From Symbiodinium natans (taxonomy: Eukaryota > Sar > Dinophyceae > Suessiales > Symbiodiniaceae): a DNA stretch of 64,000 nucleotides. Under the pieces are notes generated by a model. That model was not told the DNA's origin. It saw nothing but the letters and a program-made list of their open reading frames with translations, and searched no databases. Position 1 is the stretch's first letter; the number at the start of each line of letters is the position of its first letter. The DNA lies in assembly GCA_905221605.1 (NCBI GenBank), contig CAJNDS010002132.1, forward strand, positions 94,501-158,500, in the 5' to 3' direction. Shown one piece after another: positions 33,538-44,860 of this stretch. The translations under genes and the position numbers were made by a program.

Positions 33538-34772
33538 CTAGTAAACGATAGGCTTGCTCACAAGCAGGAATGATTCCAGCCATATGAGCGAGTGGAATAT
33601 CCTAGTAGATAGTACACTTAGTACTTCATAATATGACTGGTCAAAGAACAACGTGGTAATGCGGCGACGGTACATGGAGGCAGTGTAGTACAGCACTTGA
33701 AATACTACAACATGTATATCCGTCAAGAACAAGTCGTAATACACTCCGTTATGGAGCTTAATTGAGTCTCCACACACGAACACGTGGACAGATTTCTAAA
33801 GGGAGTGAAGACACCGCCAGTCTCGCCATACATCGCAGCCAGGTCAGTCTGAGCTAGGAACCACTCTGGGCAGTCCCGGCAATAGCCCCAGTCATGCTGG
33901 TTGTCCCGCCTTTCAGTCACTCCTGGCCTCAAACAATACGAGTGGTCGTACTTCTTTTGCTCCTGGGGCAGCGTTTCTACTGCGCACTGTCCCGACTTGT
34001 GCACAGTGGAACAAAGGTTTGGCCACGGGACTTGAGACACACAAGGGCAAACGTTCTGGGACTTGATGCTGGAACCTACGTAGTTCCTGTCGCATGCACT
34101 GGATGGATTATCCATGGCGGCTCCATACGAGCACGCGCTCTCACTTCCGTCTGTCGCGAATGCCAACGGGGCCAAGCGATAAAAAATCATCCTCGTGCAC
34201 TCATGGCCTGCTGCTCTGACAGAAGCACGGGCCTGTGCTTCCGTGGAAACCTGTCTCAGATCATGTTCTGAACAAGTCCAGGACCCACTCTTCAGCCGAC
34301 ATGCTTCAGTGCAAGACTGCCCGTAAGCTGAAAGCATCCACAGGATCTCCCCTGTGGGAGGAACAGTCCAGCTTCGCCAATTGTCTTTCCTGGGAAATGG
34401 ACGCGAGCCGTCCACCTCTGAGACATAGGCGCACTTTGGTGTAAATACCTCGGGTGGACATGGCCGGCAATAACCCCAGTCGTGTGCACCTGGTACCTTG
34501 CTCGAGATGCCCTTCCGCAGGCAATACGCATGTTGCGAGCCTGCAGGCTTATGGCATTTGCCAAAAGCAAGGCCGTCCTCCTTAGAGCATTCTACAGGCC
34601 AAGTGAGGCTGGTCGACCCCGTCGTGCTGAAAATGTAGTGGAACTCATCCGTGCGCACATCCGGACTTGAGCCGTCGGCCAAGGTATCGTAAGCACACAT
34701 GGCAACCTCGGCTCCGGCTTTTTGGCTGCTGTTGGAGATGAATGAAATTGCAATCATGCTTGTGAACTTTGC
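33538..34772 (-). CDS. Cysteine-rich modular protein, C-terminal exon(s)
   Basis: Minus-strand frame, starting best at an acceptor ACACAG|GCAAAG (34772), so it begins AKFTSMIAISFISNSSQKAG rather than at the ATG at 34757. It contains two copies of a Cys module around YCLRKG...HDWGYCRPCP and YCLRPG...HDWGYCRDCP, separated by a domain with LSAYGQSCTEACRLKSGSWTC and a chain of Cys pairs ending CPCV. The pattern suggests an extracellular, disulphide-rich protein. The frame ends with a stop at 33723, but a second minus-strand frame (33538-33783, with CGDSIKLHNGVYYDLF) overlaps its end, so the true C-terminus may need an intron or frameshift near 33783. No known family is claimed. Confidence 0.55.
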
Positions 34773-35019
34773 CTGTGTCCTTTCTGCCGGCTAGCTAGCT
34801 GTTTAGCATGCTTGCTAAGCACGGAACCGATGTCGGACAACGAGTTCCGCGCACTACATATACATGTTTTCTGGTCTCCCCACCCCCTCCCAATGGCCCA
34901 ACCTCGACTGTGAAAGCTCTGTGTACACTACACATTCTAATGTGTTTTCCCTGTATTTCTAATCAGTAACAGTGAGATGAGATACGAGGGTTGAGAGCCA
35001 TACTTGCTGAGGGACGGGG

Positions 35020-35030
35020 GGGGGTTTAGC

Positions 35031-35060
<30 letters not shown>
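35020..35060. repeat. (AT)n/(AC)n microsatellite
   Basis: AGC followed by about 14 AT units and ACACACAC, directly downstream (minus sense) of a cysteine-rich module. Confidence 0.95.
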
Positions 35061-35065
<5 letters not shown>

Positions 35066-35069
35066 TTGT

Positions 35070-35325
35070 ATTGCATTGCAAAACCAAAGTTCCTGGCCGA
35101 GCTTCCGGCTCCTCGACAACATAGATGGCCCCAGTCTTTGAGTCATGGACCACTTTGGGATTTTGCGAGAGCTTGTCGCAACCCCATGTAGTCAGGTTCA
35201 CACCGACCTCGTAGTCACATGCAAGATCTGCCCGGTTCTCGCTGAACAGCTCGAGGCGACAGAAGTTCCCCCAGTCGCACTCATGGCAGGTTGTGACATG
35301 GTGGAGGATCCCAGAAATACCTTGG
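35070..35325 (-). CDS. Cysteine-rich protein module 3
   Basis: Minus strand reads GISGILHHVTTCHECDWGNF, then CDYEVGVNLTTWGCDKLSQN and PKVVHDSKTGAIYVVEE. An acceptor CCAAG|GT at about 35321 is in phase 1. It is clearly homologous to the module at 37914-38160: ILHH/VLHH, FSENR, CDYE-G--L-TWGCDKL-Q-P, HDS-TG--YV. Probably an exon of the same secreted protein as 33538-34772. The 3' boundary of the exon is not resolved. Confidence 0.6.
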
Positions 35326-35774
35326 GACTACAAGCGCGCGAACCCTCACTCCATCCAGCAATGACCGCAAGCAGCTTTTGCTCTCTTCATTCCCCTTTTG
35401 ATTAAGTTTATTAGGTTCTTCTCGTTGGTCTTTATTCACAGGCGTTATGAACTTACCGTAACTTCACGATTCAGTTTTCGGGATAAAAGGGCCATTCACT
35501 AAAAAAATTTTATTGTTGGATGCATTTCTCACGACCAATGAAACGAACCAGTGAGGTCATACATTAATGCAGTAATTCTACCGTAACAATCGTAAGATCT
35601 TCTTCTTGGGCATTTCTTAATAATTATCAATTATCCAGAGAACGGTATGATTATATTACTAATCATGAGCGCGGGAGAGAATACAACTATAAGTGAGCGA
35701 ATCCAGTGAGCGATCGCATGAATTGTATTAAAACGTATGCATGACTTCGCTTCGCTCCTCTATGATTTTTTATT

Positions 35775-35897
35775 CGCGCAGCTCTTTTAACATCATTATG
35801 ATTATTAGAGCTCTTTTAACATCAGTATAATCATTAGAGCTCTTTTAACATCAGTATAACCATTAGAGCTGTTTTAACATCACTATAAGTATTAGAG
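35775..35897. repeat. 29-bp tandem repeat, four copies
   Basis: AGAGCTCTTTTAACATCAGT followed by ATAATCATT is repeated about four times, with the last unit degraded (GAGCTGTTTTAACATCACTA). Confidence 0.9.
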
Positions 35898-37138
35898 CGT
35901 GCGAAGTAAAGCACAACAAAGGTGGCACGCGTGCGTTCGCACGTGTATTTCATTCACGTCGCTTCCTTACAGTATAGCAGGGGTTATGACTGAAAGACCC
36001 TCTTTAAAGACACCACTCTTGTTCTTGGGACAGTACTACGCTCCTGAACTCCCTGAAAGCTCCCTCTTTGATACAAGATTCTAATTAACGTAATGAATCC
36101 CGCGTTTGGAGAGCTTCTCTGATCGATCATTCATTAGACTTTGTGTCTTTCCCTGCAGCATTATTGTACGCCTCTTTCATAGTGCATTAAAACATATTAA
36201 AACATAAGAAAACTAGATAGCATATGAATGGCAGGAATAAGACCAGAGTCTGAAGCTAAATATCCTATAAGTTTTAAATCCTTTAATATGCTCGGTTATG
36301 CTTATTAAAACTTGTGATTGAATGAAATTAACCGGGGCACGCATGAAATACAGTAATGAGATAACGAAATAGCCCATAGAATACTCTATTTTTAGCATAT
36401 TTCATTCGAATCGTCCTATATAAATCTAAGAATCCCTGCAGCACTGTTGATTCAGCTACTTCATGCATTTACAAGATTAAAAATTAGGCGAATTAATATA
36501 GTAATTTGTTTACTGGTTGTTTGAGGGTTTTCTATTTAAAAATATGCTATTGTATTATTATCCTGACAGAAAAGTCAAAAGGATTTCAAGACAGCCCAAA
36601 CAAGACTCATGACGTTAATGGTGTTTGTGGTGTTCATCTCATGCTTCCACTCACACTCTTATAACAAATGCTCTCTCCCTTTCGCTTTTCGTCATTATTC
36701 AATTATCTTTCCATAGAACTTTATAATTTTTAATGATCTGCAAGGATTTAGTATTTATTGGGTCTTGGGTTCTCTAGTATTCTCTGAATATACGCCTGTG
36801 AGGAACAGAATGTAATATTGGGGGAACGAAGTACGCGCTCTTCACAGCCGCCATTATTCTTACTGCGTTCACTGCGTTTACCTGAAATATATTATTAATG
36901 GCTTACCGTGAGCTCGCGAACGAGGAAGCGCCTGTAAGGCTGGGACGCAAGACCGAACTTGGATGGAACTCAAGCTTTTGGTAACGGCCTGGTGTGCATT
37001 AAAAGACAAACAAAACCCCACGTAGAAGTTCTTTGTTGGGGCATTTGAATGAGTCCGTTCGCGCGGTACCTTGTCACTGGTGCGCTCATTTGTTCATATT
37101 TCATTTTCTTACTCACTTGTTCACATTGATACTAGTGT

Positions 37139-37375
37139 TTCGCGGGCATAATTCAAAAGACAATGAGCCCGCGATAAAAACAAAAGAACTTAATATTTGA
37201 TGCGCGCACACTAATGAGAAAAAGAGTGCGCGTGTTAAAACCGGAATTTTAAGAAAACATATACATGCGCTTCACGCATTTTTTACATCGTATCAAACTT
37301 GTACAGTCTTTTAGTTTTTTATTCGCGGGCATCTTTTTGTACTTTTCACTTGCCCGCGTTTATAATCCAAAGAAA
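37139..37375. repeat. Cluster of GC-rich hairpins
   Basis: CGCGGGC...GCCCGCG at about 37141-37175, CGCGCAC...GTGCGCG at about 37202-37231, ATGCG-CTTCA-CGCAT at about 37264-37279, and CGCGGGCA...TGCCCGCG at about 37323-37358. All have perfect arms of 5-8 bp in an AT-rich setting. Confidence 0.75.
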
Positions 37376-37913
37376 AGTAGAATGAAGAGAGAACTATACC
37401 GTTAAGGAACTTCCAAGAACAGTCAACAATTCCGGAAGACAACATAAGAATACTGGAAATGAACCATGAAAGACCCCAAAAGGTCCATATAATCTTGTAA
37501 ACGTAGGGACAAAAGACGTCCTTGGTTTATCAGTACTTGCAAGTAGGATACAAACTTAATGTTGCACCCTCTTTAGCGTGGCCCCCCCCCGAACCCCCCC
37601 CCCCCCCCCCCTGAACAGTCGAGGCTGGATTTTGCCCTGTTTAGACGGCTCAGAGGGTTCATATGATTTAAAAAGGGCGAGGAGTTTAGATAAGGTTAAA
37701 AGGGCAGCGATGCCCGGCAATCTTTTTCAAAGGCGCGCCACGTGGAATTTTCTTACGGCGTTAAAGAGGGAGGATGCCCTGAATAATTCAGCCAATGGAC
37801 TTTATAGAGGGGCCCCCACTAAACCAGGTCCAGCACTACTGTATACTGTATGTTCGTTCATATCTTTCTTCATCCTCTACATTGTAAGAAGCGAGAGAAG
37901 GAGAAAGGTGGTT

Positions 37914-38160
37914 AAACAGACACCTGGCCTTGACAGCCTGTCTCAGCCACGTAGACTTTGCCTGTCCCGGAGTCGTGGATCAGCCTTGGAGACTGGGGAA
38001 GCTTGTCGCAGCCCCAGGTCGCAAGGTCCGAGCCGATCTCATAGTCACATTCGATGCCTTTCCGGTTCTCCGAGAAAGGGAGCTCGGAAAAGCTTCTGCC
38101 ACACTGAGTCCATGCCGCAAGGTGATGGAGAACCCCAAAATTTCCTTGGTAGTTGGAGAC
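37914..38160 (-). CDS. Cysteine-rich protein module 2
   Basis: Minus strand reads GNFGVLHHLAAWTQCGRSFS, then FSENRKGIECDYEIGSDLAT, WGCDKLPQSPRLIHDSGTGK and VYVAETG. Homologous to the module at 35070-35325, with an acceptor CCAAG|GA in the same phase. A stop follows at about 37914 unless a donor (GGCCAG|GTGTCT) removes it. Likely an exon of the same secreted modular protein. Confidence 0.6.
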
Positions 38161-38224
38161 GGTCTGCTCTGAGACACCACGCGTTGCATCTATGTGGGAT
38201 TCTTGCTAAACTATCCACTCCGTC

Positions 38225-38425
38225 GTAGTACTTAGTCCATGCAGAGTTGCAGCATATGGTGCATTGCACTGCAGTATGCTCTACATCTCTACCTTCACCA
38301 GGCAGGGGAAAGAAACGAGGACAAGCCTCGAAAACACAGCAGGCGCACTTGGGCGCCCCGTTCACCACAATCCGCCATCCTGGGCATGAACCAGCAAGGG
38401 TTTCGATGCGGTCCCATGCTACTAG
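38225..38425 (-). CDS. Cysteine-rich segment between modules
   Basis: Minus strand reads ETLAGSCPGWRIVVNGAPKC, then ACCVFEACPRFFPLPGEG and CTICCNSAWTKYYDGVDSLA. The Cys density and position between two modules of the same strand suggest an exon of the same protein, but boundaries and frame continuity with its neighbours are not resolved. Confidence 0.35.
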
Positions 38426-38479
38426 AAGCTCATGAGGGCCATTACCTTAAGGTCCTCTGTTGTAGATGGCTGGCAGGAA

Positions 38480-38735
38480 CCGAGTCTAACAAAAGGGCAC
38501 AAAGTACCACTGATCTACTAGGTTGCCCTGGGCATTGTCGGATAAGTCGAGGATTGTCTGGGAACTTGTTGCAGTCAGTGGAAGGATCAGAGGACATCGT
38601 GTCTCCAAGCTCATAGTCGTCGGAGAAGCTGGCGGCTTCTTCCACAAAGGGCCCGTCGCACACATTCTGGCCACAGGTGCCGCAGCTGAGGGTGTACATG
38701 ATCCCAATCTTGGGACTGGTGGCCAGCTTCATATT
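38480..38735 (-). pseudogene. Cysteine-rich protein module 1, probably frameshifted
   Basis: Minus strand reads KIGIMYTLSCGTCGQNVCDG, then FSDDYELGDTMSSDPSTDCN and KFPDNPRLI. The sequence that should follow (DNAQGNLVDQWYFVPFC) is in the next frame, as if one base were extra near 38540-38545. The layout matches modules 2 and 3 (DYELG, DCNKFP-NPRLI, then DN-G--V). Either a broken exon, a sequencing error, or an unusual splice. Confidence 0.45.
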
Positions 38736-38739
38736 TCCT

Positions 38740-39780
38740 CAGCATCGCCAGATCACGTGGGGAGTTCAGGATGTTTTGGGCTGCCCAGAGGGTCCTACAC
38801 ATGGAATGTGCATGTAGTTGTCTCTTGCACTTTCATCATAGGCCTGGTATGATAAATCTCATATGGTATGGGATTTGAAAACGGCAGGATGCGGCCCGCA
38901 GCGGTTCCGGACTGTCTAAATGGCGGGAAGCAGCTTGAAACTGTTCCGGACTATCTGTATTGAGGACACGGCTGGATGCAAAGCTGTCTTCTCAGCTCCC
39001 TAAAACAAACCCTGACCACGACTACTGAGCACACATGCACACCTTGGCTTTGTCTTGGTTCCGCTGGTTTGTGCCCTTGTCTGGGCTCGGGTGGAGATCG
39101 TGGTGTCACGCTGCGAATTGTCCTTTAGTAGTCTCGTGATAGCAGCTTGTGTTCTGGTGTCGAAGCCCTCGAAGGCTGATTGAGCACTCTGACTACAAGA
39201 CCCACCTTAAAAGGGCGGCACCTCACCCTGACTCACCCCTCACCTAACTTTCGGCTTTTGCGAAGGTTGGAAGAATTCGTCGTTTCCTTTTGGCAAATTC
39301 CATGGCTTATCGGCTTGGGCGACGCACCTAGGCGTTCTGTTCACCAGCTAGCTGCTATTCATTCGGTTTGATTCTGGAATGTTGAGGCGCTGGGAGCGTC
39401 GCTGCCACAGCTTAGAGAATGGCCGACCATAAATCCCTTTCTTCAAGGTCCTTACATTCTGACAGTGCTTCTAGAACTTATACATAGCCTCTGTAGAATC
39501 ATAAGCCGCTTCCGGAAATTATAAATGGCTTCTGCTGGAATGGGCCCATCCAAAGAGGCCATTGCCTGCAGGAAACAAAATAACAAAATAGAAAAAAACA
39601 ATATAGTATACCGTACTGTGGCCTATGATATACTAGAAGTCTACTACAGTACTGCATACTCTCGTACATAGTATAGTTTTCTCTCGTGCTTAAGCTACTC
39701 GTATGGCTACAAAAGACTGCTCTTCTTTTGATGACTGTCCTGAATGATTGTGTGGTCCCTGTACAATTCCCCCTGAAGGG
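38740..39780. other. No gene recognised
   Basis: Upstream side of the cysteine-rich locus. Nothing recognisable; 39600-39670 is rich in short palindromic TAGTATAC/GTACTG motifs. Confidence 0.45.
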
Positions 39781-39894
39781 TAGGGGATCAAAAAAGTCAT
39801 TTGGGATCAAAAAATAATTTATTTCTAGGTGGATCAAAAGAACTTAATTGGGATCAAAAAAAAATTACTGAAGGCTTCGAAGGCTTCTTGCAAG

Positions 39895-40200
39895 CGGAGC
39901 GGAGGCTGTAAACACTCAGAAATGCAGCAGTTCTGCCCCTTCGCAAGCTCTAAATACCGAAAAAACACAGCATTTGTGCGGGAACTACTGAACATAGCAG
40001 CATTTCTGAGTTTCCAGAGAGGCTGCAGATATTGTATATAGCGGCAGTTCTGCGCTTTCAGAGGCTGGAAATACTGTACACTGCAGCATTTCTGAGTTTC
40101 CAGAGGCTGCAAATACTGAAAATAGCAGCATTTCTGCGATTTCAGAGGCTGGAAATACTGTAAATAGCAGCATTTCTGAGTTTGCAGAGGCTGCAAATCA
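39895..40200. repeat. ~44-bp tandem repeat in two alternating variants
   Basis: ATAGCAGCATTTCTGAGTTT plus CCAGAGGCTGCAAATACTG alternates with a CTGCGATTTCAGAGGCTGG variant, about six or seven units. The minus-strand frames reading FQPLKSQKCCYFQYLQPLET are by-products. Confidence 0.85.
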
Positions 40201-40249
40201 ATGCTGGCATCTTGGCATTAGCAGTTTCAAAAAAAGGCGTATACTCTGA

Positions 40250-40920
40250 AGCATGTATATTCTGGCATAGTATTGTGGAAATTCTTGTATAATATTGTAT
40301 GACATTGTATATTCTTGCATATTATTGTACATTGTTGTATATATAATTGAGTATTATTGTATTGTCTTGTATTTTCTTGTGTTTTTGTATAATACTGCAT
40401 ATTATTGCATATTATTGAATGGTATTGAATATTTTTCAAATTCTTGTATATTGTTCTCTCTTTTTTTGTAGTTACTGTATATTATTGTATATTATTGAAT
40501 TTTCTTTGTATATTATTGCAGATTATTCTATATTATAGTATATTATTGTATATTCTTGTATATTATTGTCTACTATTGTATATTATTGTAATTTTGTACA
40601 CTATTTTATATTGTTGTATGTCATTGTGTTTTTGTGTTTTTCTATATTGCTACATTTTTGTATATTTTTGAAAAATATTTTATATATGGTTGTATCTTAT
40701 TGAATATTTTTGTATACTTTTGTATGTTATTGTATATTGTTGTTTATTATTGAATATTATTGTTAATTACTGAAAATTATTGTAAGTTACTCTTTTGTTT
40801 ACATGTATATTGCTGCATATTCTTGTACATACTTGTATATTGTTGTATTCTTGTGTATTATTGTATATTGTTGCATCTTTTTGTAATATATTCTTGTATA
40901 CCATTGTATCTTATTGTGTC
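40250..40920. repeat. TTGTATATTATTGTA low-complexity array
   Basis: Nearly 700 bp of irregular TATTGTATATT and TTGTATA strings; the Tyr/Ile/Leu-rich open frames are compositional. Confidence 0.9.
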
Positions 40921-40939
40921 TTCATGCCTTTTTTGCAAA

Positions 40940-41240
40940 AAAGTGCTCGCATCATGGGATTGGAAGGATTCATGTGCTTTGAAGCAAGCTTGCCCGGACT
41001 AAGAAAACAGCGGGGGGGTTGGGGGGTGCGCAGCCCCCCCCCCCCCATTTGCAAACACAACGCTCGCATCATTGGTTTGGAAAGGATATTCATATGCTTT
41101 GAAGCAAGCTTGCCCGGCTTTAAAAAACAGCGGGGGGTTTGAGACCCCCCCCCCCCCGTTTGCAAACACAATGCTCGCATCATGGGTTTGGAAGGGATTC
41201 ATACGCGTTCAAGAAGCTTGCCCGGCGCCAAACAAACAAG
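40940..41240. repeat. Three tandem units of the GAAGCAAGCTTGC dispersed repeat
   Basis: GCTCGCATCAT starts units at 40945, 41062 and 41173 (spacing 117 and 111 bp). Each has TTTGGAAAGGATTCATATGC-type and TTGAAGCAAGCTTGCCCGG sequence, then a G run and, in the first two, a C run that could pair with it. Confidence 0.9.
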
Positions 41241-41469
41241 AAATATGTATTGTGTATTATGAATTCTATATCAAATAGCAGTAAATATATACATATATGC
41301 TTTGTTATTTCGATTTTGTTATATTTTTATGATACTATACGATATTGTGTTCTATTCTACTCTATGCCACTATAATATTTTGTTATACCTTGCTTTAATA
41401 TATACACACACATATATAAACTATAACATATGATGTTATGTTATGTTTTCCTACATATCCTTTCCTGTC

Positions 41470-41605
41470 CTTCATTCCTTTCCTTTCCCTCCTTCCTTCC
41501 TTCCTTGCTTGCTTGCTTCCTTCCTTCCTGCCTTCCTTCCTTCTGTCCTTCCGCCCTTCCTTCCCTCCCTCCCTCCTTTTCTCCCTCCCTTCCCTCTCTC
41601 CGTCG
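41470..41605. repeat. (CTTCC)n / (CCTT)n pyrimidine tract
   Basis: Irregular CCTTCCTTCC and CTTGCTTG strings over about 130 bp. Confidence 0.95.
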
Positions 41606-41700
41606 GAAGAGCAGAATAAATTATTTCTTGATCCTAACTAAACTATTTTTTGATCCTAATTAACTTTTTCTTGATCCGAAATATTTTTTATTCGATCCGC

Positions 41701-44700
41701 ATCCCCAAATCTAGCGGCACAGGAGCAACTTAGCCACGTGGCCTCCAGAAGCGAGTTCGGCGGAAGACTTCAAGGACGATGATGCATTCAGAACTCCCTT
41801 CGCATGGAACTGCTGAAGAAGCTGCGTTTCCTGGGGGGCACTGCAAATATTACTCAGGTGGGTTTTGAGTGCTTATGCAGGGAGGGCTGTAGGTTCTCCA
41901 AGCACTTAGCATAGCTTATCGTGCTAAGTGTGGCACTCCTGCACACACGTTGAAAGCCATGACAGCGATTTTTCCGAAACGGCATCCCTGCCCAGGACCT
42001 GAACCCTTTTGCATAAACCCCAAACCCCATGTGTCGTTTGTCGGACCCCTGGGCTCAACCACAAGACTATTTTGGCATCCCCAAAAAGGTCCCCGCACAC
42101 AGTCCCCTACCGGAGATTAGGATGTCGACCATGTAGATGGCAGCTCGTTGCAGCTCAGCCACATCAACGGCAATCTGTGCCTTGCCACAACGGAGTGGGG
42201 GGGCTCAGCTCTTTGCTCTTTTCTATGGCCCCCTTTTGGGTACCCCTATAGCAATAATCATGACAGCTTTTGGGGTAAACCTAGCCAGGAGTTTAGAGTT
42301 TTCTGAAAGAGTTTAGAAATAACTCGAAACTGGGCCTTCCCAGGGTCTAGGCTTCGACGACTCAGGCTACTTGCCTCTCTTGGGAGGTTGCCGTATAAAC
42401 TCAGGGAGCATGAAGCCACACAAAGGGGTCGGAGTGAATGCTTCCAAGCTTCCGCATCTTGCGCTGCATCCTGGCTGCGGCTTGCAGGTCACCCACGGTT
42501 GTGGAGATCCCGTAGCTCAAAGTGCCCCAAACGCGCTGAAGGATTGTCGTTTAGATGTTAAGCCGGGGGGGGGGGGGGGCTTTGTGTTAGTGACTTCCCT
42601 ATCGGGGTGACTTGTTTCTCCTCCAGAGTTGTTCATGTGTGTCGCTTCGTCATGTCAAACGTCCGTCAAGGCTAGTGTAGCCTTACTTAGCTGCGTGCAC
42701 CCTGCTTTGCAGGGTTGAGAATGTTGGGGGTTTGCTTGTCGACTGGGATGTCGAATGTCGAGGCTTTGGGAATGCCCATGGGCATTTCTAGCGTTGATTC
42801 AGACCTTGTCGAGACTTCAGCGTTGTTTCCGACGAGGCCGTCTAAGGGATGCCTTACAGTCGCGTGACCATTCTCTGCATGGAGCGCTCATGTTCAGGTG
42901 TACGTCCAGCACTAGAAGCCAAGTAGCTCACAAGACTTGAAAGAGGCATGTGGGCTGGACGATGGATGGTCTAGCAATGCGCGTCTAGCATCTCCAACTC
43001 CGAGATCTGAAGGGCCGAATGGTCATTTGACCTTTTGAAAGTGTGCCTACGCTTCGGACATCTGAACGCTGCTACTTTGTTTGCATGACAGGTGTCTGAA
43101 CTGTGGAATCTTGTAAACTTCACGATCGAAAAGCTCCGGGTTTTGCGCGCCCAGGACTGGTACTATCAGCACAAGGGAACCACCTTAATTGTAGCTCATG
43201 CGCCGAGTCACCACTGGCTTGTTATCAACCTTGCAGCTCGCTCCGCGCGCCGCTACGGGATCGGCTGCAGCGAAGGTCAAGAGTGAGGCCTCGCAGGGCA
43301 TAGAGCTCATAGACCCTGCAAGGCAAGCGAAGCAGAGGCGCGTCTCTCCCTTTGCCTGCAGGAAGAAGCCGCAAAGGAGCTGGAAGATGCGGCCTGCCAG
43401 GCATCTTGGACTCTTAGAACCTGAAGCCTACACCCCAAACCCTCAAAGGCCCAAAAGGCCCTAAAGCCCTACAGTTTTGGGGGAGACCAAACCCGGCCCC
43501 TCCTTGGAAGCGGCCCTTCCACGTCGATAGCCTCAAGCTTTAGGGCTTTTGAGGGATTGCCAGGAGGGTTTTTCAAGGGGTTGTTAGGGTGCAAGGACCG
43601 CAGTACACATGATGTACAGTAGTAGTATGTACTACGGTACTTCATGCTATACTACATATTGCTAATGCTGCAGATCATGCCGTTGAGTCGGTAGTGCACA
43701 ACTGAGGTGCCCACATGCTCAAAATCACCAGCTTCGGGGACAAGATGTCCAGAGGCTTAACAAGGGGGCTGTCCTCAAAATCTGAGAGCCGCAACATGGC
43801 CATTGAACGTCGGGCGCATTCCATCAGCTTTGTCAAGCCCGAATCTTCGAACAAAGATTCTTAACGCGGTGAATAAACTCTGTTCACGGCTGGGCAGGGA
43901 CCCTGGAGCCCTAATGGTAGGATCCGAGTCTTTTTGGGGGCAAAGGGATATTCATGACTCCAGGCCCCTCCACACCCCCCCCCCCCGCCCAAGCCCTTGA
44001 ACAATCGGGAACCCAGCTGCAGGGCTATAAAGTTTCAAGGTTTTAAGGCTTCAGGCCTTATGGCTTTCTAGGCTTCTGGGTCTTCATTTTCTTAGGTCTA
44101 AGGTCTTAGTAGGGTTTAGTTTAGCCCCAGTGTAACTCCTCGCCAAAACTGCTGTGTGTCAACACATGTCAAGCGCATCGAAATGATCCATCATCGGCTT
44201 GGGGTTTGAGGTTTAGGCGAACCCTAAACCCTAAACCGCAGCCATCACTGGTGGTCCAGCTCTGAACCCTGAAGCCCCCAAGCCATATCAAAGAGTGTGC
44301 TGCGGGAGTTCTCGGCTTTGACATCGTTGGGGTTGGGGGGTGAGGGTGGCCGGCAGGCGGTTTAGGGTTTAGGGCCTACCAGGGTTTTGGATCTTTGGCA
44401 GAACTTCTCGCCTTGTTTAGGGGGTTTAGGTTTAGGGTTTGGGGTTTCGGGCTGAGGGCTTCGATTGACGAGTTCTTCTTTCGGGTGCTTTGAAAGGTTT
44501 TGGGGACTCAGGTCTAGTCTAGGTCTCCGAAAGCCAGCAGACTTAACACTAACGTGCATCATGACCAGCAGGCAAAAGAATCCTAAGCGTTTGCAGTCGA
44601 CATGAAACGGGGGGGGGGGGGGTTGCAGTTGCCCTCTTGTGCAACCGGAGTTTGCCGGCGGCATGGTTCGGCATGGACAAGGCAGGCATCTAGAGCCCGC

Positions 44701-44850
44701 GGCCAAAAACGCCGGGAGTCGATATCCCTAGAAATCGGTTGCTCCCCCCCCCCCCTCTCGAGGACTGCCCTCTCAACCCTCGATCCAAAAGACCTAGGAC
44801 CAACCCAGAAAAACAAAGCCTTACCCTCTTGCTCCACTGGCGGAACAAAG
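41701..44850. other. No gene recognised; scattered telomere-like tracts
   Basis: G/C homopolymers (42566-42580, 44610-44621, 44745-44756) and GGGTTTAGG/CCCTAAACC tracts (44220-44240, 44360-44450) are present. The plus-strand frame 43092-43286 has no recognisable domain. Confidence 0.4.
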
Positions 44851-44860
44851 TCAGAATATT

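Larger units (their letters stand above)
35400..37565. other. AT-rich island of different composition, no gene recognised
   Basis: Base composition falls sharply here compared with both flanks, and long open frames vanish. It contains a 29-bp tandem repeat (35775-35897), several GC-rich hairpins in AT-rich surroundings (37139-37375), and motifs such as CTTCGCTTCGCTCC. The look is that of organelle intergenic DNA or a low-GC mobile element. It lies between two paralogous cysteine-rich modules. The right edge is a C-rich run at 37582-37611. Confidence 0.6.
39783..41700. mobile_element. AT-rich repeat element bounded by GGATCAAAA-type inverted repeats
   Basis: The left end has four GGATCAAAA motifs (39783-39860) and the right end the inverted TTGATCC/CGATCC set (41629-41697). 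The best pair, 39804-39823 and 41615-41634, is a 20-bp inverted repeat with one mismatch. Between them are only repeats: a ~44-bp tandem array, TTGTATATTATTG strings, three dispersed-repeat units and CTTCC tracts. No transposase-like frame, so a non-autonomous element or a repeat nest. Confidence 0.55.

Noticed and set aside
40250-40920. Tyr/Ile/Leu-rich frames resembling membrane proteins
   Set aside because: Compositional result of the TTGTATATTATTG array.
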